Shown here in pieces: positions 7,605-13,355 of a stretch of DNA of 13,355 nucleotides. This DNA comes from JAYRWN01 sp041917975 (GTDB lineage: Bacteria > Bacteroidota > Bacteroidia > Chitinophagales > Saprospiraceae). The stretch spans positions 1 to 13,355 of the forward strand of contig JAYRWN010000452.1 of the NCBI GenBank assembly GCA_041917975.1, given 5' to 3'. The position numbers and the translations under genes were made by a program. Positions within the stretch are counted from its first letter, which is position 1. Every line of letters begins with the position of its first letter. Below the pieces are notes generated by a model. The model saw only the letters and a list, made by a program, of their open reading frames with translations, ran no database searches and was not told the DNA's origin.

Positions 7605-10600
7605 ATGATTGATATGATTTTACTTAAAACTTTTAAAACCTGGCTTACCTGTTCAGCTTTGCTGTTTGGTACCTTGGCCATGGCACAAAAAACCGTTACG
7701 GGTACGGTTACTTCCGCCGATGACGGTGCCGGGATCATCGGTGCTACTATATTGGTAAAAGGAACCTCGGTAGGTACGGCTACCGATGTAGATGGCAGCT
7801 TTTCTTTGGACGTCCCGGCCGGAGCGACTACTCTGGTGGTGTCGTTTATTGGTTACCTCAGCCAGGAGGTCGACATCTCTTCCGTTAACAACATCACCGT
7901 AGTCCTTGATGTGGACAATCGTACGCTGGAAGAAGTGGTCGTCACCGGCTATAGCTCACAGTTAAAACGGGACATCAACGGCGCCGTAGCTACCCTGAAC
8001 ACGAAAGAACTCTTGGCCGTACCGGCCAGTAACGTGGGTCAGGCCATGCAGGGACGCGTAGCCGGCGTGCATATTGGTAACGAAAATGCGCCTGGTGGAG
8101 GGGTAATGATCCGCATCCGGGGCTTTGGTAACATTAATGATAATTCACCGCTGTTCATTGTAGATGGTACACCAACCAAGGGCAACCTGAATACCTTGAA
8201 CATGAATGATATCGAATCCGTCCAGGTCCTTAAAGATGCTTCTGCCGCTTCCATTTATGGTTCCCGGGCAGGCAACGGGGTGGTCATTATCACCACCAAA
8301 CAAGGTAAATCCGGGAAACCAAAATTTACCTACGACGCCTATTACGGGCAGCAAACCCCGATCAAATTTCTTGATCTGCTAAATACCCAGGAGTACGTGA
8401 ACCTCCTGTGGGAATCCCGGATCAATGCTGAAAACAATAACCTGCTCGTGGATGGTAAAATTCCTGACCCTTCCAAAATAAAATATCCTAACATTCCGAT
8501 GTTCGGCGGTCAGGTGCAGACCCCGGTCATCCCGGACTACATTTTCCCGGTAGGCGGCAAAGATGGTCAGGTGGATGAAAGTAAATACAGTGTGGTGCCC
8601 AAAAACCTCATCACCCGCGCCAATAAAACCGGCACGGATTGGTTTGATGAAATTTTTGATTCAGCACCCATCCAAAACCACCAGATCGGTGTAAGCGGAG
8701 CTACCGAACAAGCCCGTTATGCTATGTCGGCCAACTATTTCGATCAGCAGGGTATTATGAAATACACCAGCTATAAACGTTACTCCCTGCGCGCCAATAC
8801 CGAATTTAATGTCAACAAAAGATTCCGTATCGGTGAAAACCTGCAAGTAGCCTACGGCGAACAAATCGGACAACCTAACGGTAATCAAAGTGAGAGTAAT
8901 CCTATCTCTTTTGCCTACCGGGTGCCGCCGATTACGCCTGTTTACGACGTCAAAGGCTATTTTGCCGGCTCCCCCACCGTTTTGGATAATTCCCGCAGTC
9001 CGTTGGCCGAATTATACCGCAATAAAGACAACATCAATAAAGAAATCCGCTTTTTTGGAAATGCTTATGCCGAATTTGACATCCTCCAGGACCTCACGGC
9101 CAAGACGTTGTTCGGTATTGATTACAACACCTTTAATGTGCGTCGTTACCGGGCCAACGACCCGGAATCTCCGGAACCGGTAGGCTCCAATGCCCTGACC
9201 ACCCAAAACAGTTATGAAAATACCTGGACCTGGTATAACACCTTGACCTACAACAAACAACTGGGCGAATCTCACCGTCTGAGTTTCATCCTCGGTACCG
9301 AAGCCATTCGTAGTTATTTCGAGTTTTTTACTGCCGACCGTTCCGGATTTGCTGTAGATGATTTATCCAACCAATTTCTCAGCGCCGGCCGGGCGGGGAT
9401 CTCTAACGCCGGGGGCGCTGCCCAATGGCGGTTAGCGTCTGAATTTACCCGGGCGAATTATGCTTTTAAAGATAAATACTTGTTAGACGTCACGGTACGC
9501 AGGGATCGTTCATCTCGCTTTGCTTCCGACTTCCGCACCGCCTATTTTCCCGCTGTGAGTGCTGGATGGGTATTGACCAACGAATCATTCCTGCAAGACC
9601 AGGATTGGCTCACCTTTGCTAAACTGCGCGTAGGTTATGGGCAAACCGGTAATCAGGAAATCGGAAATTATAACTCCTTCTCTACCTTCCTGTCTTCACC
9701 CGAATCTTCCTTTTATGACTTGGCGGGAGCGAAAACCTCTTCCCAACCCGGTTATGAACTTTCTCAGTTTGGAAACTCTAATGCTAAATGGGAAACCACC
9801 ACCTCCCTCAATCTTGGGTTGGATGGAAGTATTCTGGATGGTAAATTTGAATTTAATTTGGACTGGTTTAAACGAATTACTTCAGACATGCTCTTTCCGG
9901 TGGAAGTCCAGTTTACTCAGGGGGTAGCTACCAACCCCTTCCAGAACATCGGCGAGATGGAAAATAAAGGCATTGAACTGGGGTTGAACTACCGGGATCG
10001 CAAAGGCGATTTCACCTATAGCGTCGGGATTAATTTTTCAACCTATCGCAACACGGTGATCAAAACCACCGGTGATCCAAGAACCCAGTATTTTGGCTTT
10101 AGCAATTTGCGTCTGCCCACAGGCACAGTTTCAGTGACCCAACAAGGTCACCCGCTGGCCTCGTTCTTCGGTTATGACATATTGGGTATCTTCCAAACCG
10201 ATGCGGAAGGCGCGGAACACCCGACTCAATTTGGTGGCGGGGCCATGAACAAAGCCGGGGCTTTTAAATATCGTGATGTCAATAAAGATGGAGTCATTAA
10301 CTCGGCTGATCGCGCCATCATCGGCAGCCCGCATCCGGACTTTACCTATGGCTTCAATATCAGTCTCGGTTATAAAAGTTTCCGTTTAGATGCTTTCGGT
10401 CAAGGTGTGCAAGGCAACCAGATCTTCAATTACGTCCGCTATTGGACCGACTTTCCGACCTTTGGGGGCAACCGCACCCAACGGATGTATGAAGATTCCT
10501 GGCGTCCAGGCAAAACCGACGCCAAATTGCCCATCCCCAGATCGAATGACGTGATTAGCTCCAACCCCAGCAGTTATTACCTGGAGGATGGTTCTTATTT

Positions 10601-10844
10601 CCGCCTGAAAAACATTCAACTGACTTATACCTTACCGGCTTCCCTGACTAAACGGGTCGGATTAGGCGGCGTGAATGTTTATTTACAGGGACAGAACTAT
10701 TTGACCATCACCAAATATGAAGGACTCGATCCGGAAGTTAACCTGCGTAATTACGCTTCCGGTGCCGACCGTCAAATTGGTGTGGATGAAGGGGTTTACC
10801 CGGCATTCCGTTCCACCAATTTTGGGATTAGCCTGCAGTTTTAA
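7605..10844 (+). CDS. SusC/RagA family TonB-dependent outer-membrane transporter
   Basis: A 1079-residue outer-membrane beta-barrel that imports glycan oligomers using energy from TonB-ExbBD, working with the SusD lipoprotein encoded next to it. Order of parts: signal peptide 1-27 (cleavage likely after AMA, before Gln28); carboxypeptidase-regulatory-like domain about 29-103 (VTGTVTSADDGAGIIGATILVKG); TonB-box-like EEVVVTGY at 109-116; plug domain about 120-235 with the typical IRIRGFG and SIYGSRAGNGVVIITTK; barrel to the end, closing with the usual terminal Phe (GISLQF). Length is normal for the family. No N-terminal STN domain is present, so nothing suggests signalling to an anti-sigma factor. 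A second in-frame ATG at 7614 is an equally good start; it would shorten the signal peptide by three residues. The substrate cannot be read from the sequence. Confidence 0.97.
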   Translation: MIDMILLKTFKTWLTCSALLFGTLAMAQKTVTGTVTSADDGAGIIGATILVKGTSVGTATDVDGSFSLDVPAGATTLVVSFIGYLSQEVDISSVNNITVVLDVDNRTLEEVVVTGYSSQLKRDINGAVATLNTKELLAVPASNVGQAMQGRVAGVHIGNENAPGGGVMIRIRGFGNINDNSPLFIVDGTPTKGNLNTLNMNDIESVQVLKDASAASIYGSRAGNGVVIITTKQGKSGKPKFTYDAYYGQQTPIKFLDLLNTQEYVNLLWESRINAENNNLLVDGKIPDPSKIKYPNIPMFGGQVQTPVIPDYIFPVGGKDGQVDESKYSVVPKNLITRANKTGTDWFDEIFDSAPIQNHQIGVSGATEQARYAMSANYFDQQGIMKYTSYKRYSLRANTEFNVNKRFRIGENLQVAYGEQIGQPNGNQSESNPISFAYRVPPITPVYDVKGYFAGSPTVLDNSRSPLAELYRNKDNINKEIRFFGNAYAEFDILQDLTAKTLFGIDYNTFNVRRYRANDPESPEPVGSNALTTQNSYENTWTWYNTLTYNKQLGESHRLSFILGTEAIRSYFEFFTADRSGFAVDDLSNQFLSAGRAGISNAGGAAQWRLASEFTRANYAFKDKYLLDVTVRRDRSSRFASDFRTAYFPAVSAGWVLTNESFLQDQDWLTFAKLRVGYGQTGNQEIGNYNSFSTFLSSPESSFYDLAGAKTSSQPGYELSQFGNSNAKWETTTSLNLGLDGSILDGKFEFNLDWFKRITSDMLFPVEVQFTQGVATNPFQNIGEMENKGIELGLNYRDRKGDFTYSVGINFSTYRNTVIKTTGDPRTQYFGFSNLRLPTGTVSVTQQGHPLASFFGYDILGIFQTDAEGAEHPTQFGGGAMNKAGAFKYRDVNKDGVINSADRAIIGSPHPDFTYGFNISLGYKSFRLDAFGQGVQGNQIFNYVRYWTDFPTFGGNRTQRMYEDSWRPGKTDAKLPIPRSNDVISSNPSSYYLEDGSYFRLKNIQLTYTLPASLTKRVGLGGVNVYLQGQNYLTITKYEGLDPEVNLRNYASGADRQIGVDEGVYPAFRSTNFGISLQF

Positions 10845-10892
10845 TTGAACCTATTTATTATTCACATTATTTTAGATAATAATTCCACAATA

Positions 10893-12596
10893 ATGAAAAA
10901 AATAATCATCCTCACGGCCGCCATTTACCTTCTCTCCGCGGCCTGTTCCAAAGACTTCCTGGAAGTAACTCCACTGGGTGTACTTTCCGAAGCAAACCTT
11001 ACGAATAAAACCGGGGTCAATCTCATTCTCACCGGAGCCTATTCCCTGTTGGACGGTGTGCAGACTAACGTCGGCTCCCCGTTTCCGGACTGGACCGGCT
11101 CGGCCGACAACTGGGTTTATGGATCCGTAGCAGCCGACGACGCCTACAAAGGCACCAATGCCGGTGACCAACCGGAAATATCCTTAATCGAAACTTTTAC
11201 GCATACCCCTGACCTGATCCACTTCCGTGGAAAATGGCGCGCAGTTTATGACGGCGTAGCCCGCACTAACGATGTCCTGCAACTGGTGGCTAAAGCAGGT
11301 GATATGACTGATGCTGAAAAAAAGGAAGTCATCGCCCAGGCTAGATTTCTGCGTGGGCATTATCATTTCGAAGCGCGCAAAATGTGGAATAAAGTGCCCT
11401 ACATCGATGACGCGACCTATGATCCGGCCAATGCCAACAGCACTAAATTGCCTAATAACAGCGATATTTTTCCCCTAATCGAAGCTGACCTGAAGTTTGC
11501 CTATGATAACCTGCCTAACCGTTGGGCCGGTGCACCGGGCCGGGCCACGAAATGGGCGGCTGGGGCTATGTTAGCTAAAACTTACCTGTTCCAGAAAAAA
11601 TATGCCGAAGCAAAACCTATCCTGGAGGCCATTATCGCCAACGGCGGTTATAAGCTCATGGATAAATACCATGATAATTTTCGGGCCGCAACCAACAATA
11701 ACGCCGAATCCATTTTTGAAATCCAGTTCTCGGTGAATGATGGCGCTGCTATTTCTAACAATGGTAATCGCGGCCATACGCTTAACTACCCTTATGGAGG
11801 AGGAGCCATTACCACCTGCTGTGGATTTTTCCAACCCACCCAAAACCTGGTCAATGCCTTCAAAACCGACGACACCGGCCTGCCTCTCCTGGATACCTGG
11901 AACGAAGCAGATGTCCCCTTTGATAATTCCCAGACCTATGCCGGGAATCTCGATCCAAGATTGGATTGGACCGTGGGCCGCGATGGCGTGCCGTATTTGG
12001 ATTGGGGTATCCATAACCCTCAGTATGTGCGTGACCGCGCTTATGCCGGCCCCTATACACCTAAAAAACAATCTCCATATAAATCAGAAAACGGTACCTT
12101 AACCTGGTCTAACAATCCACGTCAAAATGCCAACAATTACCGTATCATCCGGCTCTCCCACGTTATTTTATGGTTGGCAGAAGTAGAAGCAGAAACCGGT
12201 GATCCGGAAAAGGCCCGCATCTTAGTAAATCAAATCCGTAAACGGGCCGCTAACCCGGATGGCTTCGTAAAAATGCCTGATGGCACTCCCGCTGGTAAAT
12301 ATGTGGTCAATGATTACACCACACCTTGGACCAAAGAATCCGCTATCAAAGCCGTGCGCTTTGAAATGCGCCTGGAATTTGCCATGGAAGGCCATCGCTT
12401 TTTTGACCTGGTGCGCTGGGGCATTGCGGCGGAAACCATCAATACCTATCTGGCCGTAGAAAAAAATAAACGCACCTACCTCAATACGGCCAATTTCGTG
12501 AAAGGTAAACACGAATATTACCCCATCCCTAATCAAGAAATCCTCAACAGCCAACTCGATGGCCAAGCTACCCTTACTCAAAACCCCGGGTATTAA
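10893..12596 (+). CDS. SusD/RagB family nutrient-binding outer-membrane lipoprotein
   Basis: A 567-residue surface lipoprotein that caps the SusC barrel and binds the glycan. The signal peptide ends LSAAC with Cys18, followed by SKDFLEV, a near-universal SusD start. The TPR-rich helical part shows FLRGHYHFEARKMWNKVPYID at about 152-172, and the C-terminal SusD signature AVRFEMRLEFAMEGHRFFDLVRWG is present near residue 490-515. Length is standard. The frame is open back to a TTG at 10845, directly after the susC stop, but those 16 residues would sit ahead of a complete signal peptide. I therefore start at the ATG at 10893, leaving a 48-bp gap to susC. A terminator 42 bp downstream of the stop ends the unit, so no further glycan genes follow here on the same transcript. 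Confidence 0.97.
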   Translation: MKKIIILTAAIYLLSAACSKDFLEVTPLGVLSEANLTNKTGVNLILTGAYSLLDGVQTNVGSPFPDWTGSADNWVYGSVAADDAYKGTNAGDQPEISLIETFTHTPDLIHFRGKWRAVYDGVARTNDVLQLVAKAGDMTDAEKKEVIAQARFLRGHYHFEARKMWNKVPYIDDATYDPANANSTKLPNNSDIFPLIEADLKFAYDNLPNRWAGAPGRATKWAAGAMLAKTYLFQKKYAEAKPILEAIIANGGYKLMDKYHDNFRAATNNNAESIFEIQFSVNDGAAISNNGNRGHTLNYPYGGGAITTCCGFFQPTQNLVNAFKTDDTGLPLLDTWNEADVPFDNSQTYAGNLDPRLDWTVGRDGVPYLDWGIHNPQYVRDRAYAGPYTPKKQSPYKSENGTLTWSNNPRQNANNYRIIRLSHVILWLAEVEAETGDPEKARILVNQIRKRAANPDGFVKMPDGTPAGKYVVNDYTTPWTKESAIKAVRFEMRLEFAMEGHRFFDLVRWGIAAETINTYLAVEKNKRTYLNTANFVKGKHEYYPIPNQEILNSQLDGQATLTQNPGY

Positions 12597-12638
12597 TTAA
12601 CCAGGTGCTTATGAGTGCGTAATATTAAAATATGCAAG

Positions 12639-12675
12639 AAAAAATAGCCGGGAAAAATTTCCGGCTATTTTTTTT
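12639..12675 (+). terminator. intrinsic terminator after susD
   Basis: A 13-bp perfect stem, AAAAAATAGCCGG (12639-12651) with CCGGCTATTTTTT (12661-12673), encloses a 9-nt loop. The right arm runs into eight consecutive T. It is 42 bp past the susD stop, where a Rho-independent terminator is expected. The A run on the left arm means it could also work on the minus strand. Confidence 0.9.
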
Positions 12676-13268
12676 GTCTCCAATAGGTTTATTGAGCTGT
12701 CAATTCAGCAATTTGATGCTTTTGATTTACCTGAAAAGATTCAATGGACCCTAATAACCCATTGGAAAATGTCAAGGACGTATAGTCCTGCTTGTTTCAG
12801 TAACAGGCTTGCCAGCACAGAAGCTTACTCGGCAGTCTGGGCCGGCGTTACTTCTTTTATTTTATTTAATAGTATATTATATAATTGTTTATGATAATGT
12901 GTATTAATTTAAATTCATATACTTATCATAATGTGTTTGGCTTCATGATGATGTATTAAAATAAATTTTTGTAAAGGCAGGATGCCGTGGAAAGGTTAGG
13001 ATTACATTTTAGTTGATTAATGAGAAATTTAAATTTCAGTTCTTGAGCATATAGTTAAAGGGTACGTATTTCGGCCTTATTCATTTTAGCTAAGAAGGGT
13101 TCAAAAATCCGTAAAAAACAAAATACTGTTTGAGCCCTATCGTAATCAAAGCAAGGATATTTAATTATTTTAAATGATTATTTATCAAGAAGATATAATT
13201 TGGCGAGTTTATTTTTTAGGATTTTTGGATGCTTTTTAGCGTTAAGAAATGAATACAGCCTTGACTTT
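12676..13268. other. gene-free AT-rich stretch
   Basis: No convincing coding region, tRNA or rRNA is visible on either strand. Open frames are short and do not resemble known proteins. The part around 12855-12965 is especially AT-rich and contains the dyad listed separately. I see no decayed transposase and no clear start of a downstream gene before the right edge. Confidence 0.6.
12890..12930. repeat. imperfect AT-rich inverted repeat
   Basis: TATGATAA at 12890-12897 pairs with TTATCATA at 12923-12930. After a one-base bulge (12898), GTGTAT (12899-12904) pairs with ATATAC (12917-12922) with one G-T pair, leaving a 12-nt loop. The 9-mer ATAATGTGT also occurs directly repeated at 12894 and 12928. 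No gene is adjacent, so the role is unknown. Confidence 0.3.
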
Positions 13269-13329
13269 CCTGCCTGCCGAGCAAGTTTCGGCGCAGGCAG
13301 GCCTGCCTGTCGAGTATGACGCAGGCAGG
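13269..13329. repeat. pair of REP-like hairpins built on CCTGCCTG / CAGGCAGG
   Basis: Two palindromic units abut each other. The first has arms CCTGCCTGCCGA (13269-13280) and TCGGCGCAGGCAGG (13288-13301) around a 7-nt loop, the right arm with two extra bases. The second has CCTGCCTGTCG (13302-13312) and CGCAGGCAGG (13320-13329) around a short loop, with one unpaired base. The 8-mer and its complement thus occur four times in 61 bp, in GC-rich DNA inside an AT-rich spacer. Such CAGGCAGG palindromes recur, as I recall, in intergenic DNA of several Bacteroidota; copy number in this genome is unknown. Confidence 0.7.
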
Positions 13330-13355
13330 TTGGTCCTTTTGTGCAAGTCGTAGCG

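Noticed and set aside
10845..10892. TTG start for SusD immediately after the susC stop codon
   Set aside because: It would place 16 residues ahead of a complete lipoprotein signal peptide; the ATG at 10893 fits far better.
11571..12071. Minus-strand open frame of 166 codons inside susD
   Set aside because: Antisense to a clear SusD coding sequence, with no recognisable protein features.
12785..12846. CCTGCTTG...CAGGCTTGCCAGCA as a decayed copy of the right-edge palindrome
   Set aside because: Only short fragments match and the arms do not pair over a meaningful length.
12676..13355. CRISPR array or tRNA in the gene-free region
   Set aside because: No regularly spaced direct repeats and no cloverleaf with a CCA-type acceptor were found on either strand.

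Overview
The window looks like a chromosomal stretch of a member of the Bacteroidota. The signs are a SusC/SusD pair, several lipoproteins with Bacteroidota-type signal peptides, weak or absent Shine-Dalgarno sequences and AT-rich intergenic DNA around coding regions of moderate GC. The style of the proteins (long periplasmic thioredoxin lipoprotein, SusC beginning with a carboxypeptidase-regulatory-like domain) would fit a Saprospiraceae- or Cytophagia-like lineage, but the genus cannot be fixed from the sequence alone.

Layout: (1) 1-1980, minus strand, holds the first 660 residues of a lipid-anchored GH29 alpha-L-fucosidase whose C-terminus lies outside the left edge. (2) 2129-3238, plus strand, is a 6-phosphofructokinase, divergent from the fucosidase. 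(3) 3316-5188, minus strand, is a two-gene unit: a thioredoxin-fold (TlpA-like) lipoprotein followed 22 bp later by a small four-helix membrane protein. A candidate promoter overlaps a 15-bp palindrome just upstream. (4) 5451-12596, plus strand, is a compact polysaccharide-utilisation block: a 656-residue lipoprotein with an N-terminal beta domain and a helical, probably (alpha/alpha)-toroid domain that I cannot place in a named family, then susC, then susD, closed by a strong intrinsic terminator. A perfect 13-bp inverted repeat sits between the first gene and susC. (5) 12676-13355 has no recognisable gene. It contains an AT-rich imperfect dyad and, near the right edge, two adjacent CCTGCCTG/CAGGCAGG hairpins of REP-like character.

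Working model: the SusC/SusD complex imports a glycan fragment across the outer membrane and the neighbouring lipoprotein processes the same glycan. The fucosidase, about 3.5 kb from that block and on the other strand, suggests fucosylated glycans are used by this organism, but PFK and the thioredoxin unit separate it from the susCD block, so membership in one locus is not shown. No regulator (HTCS, SusR-like, ECF sigma/anti-sigma) is visible. The best candidate for something undescribed is the 5451-7421 enzyme-like lipoprotein together with the dyad that follows it.
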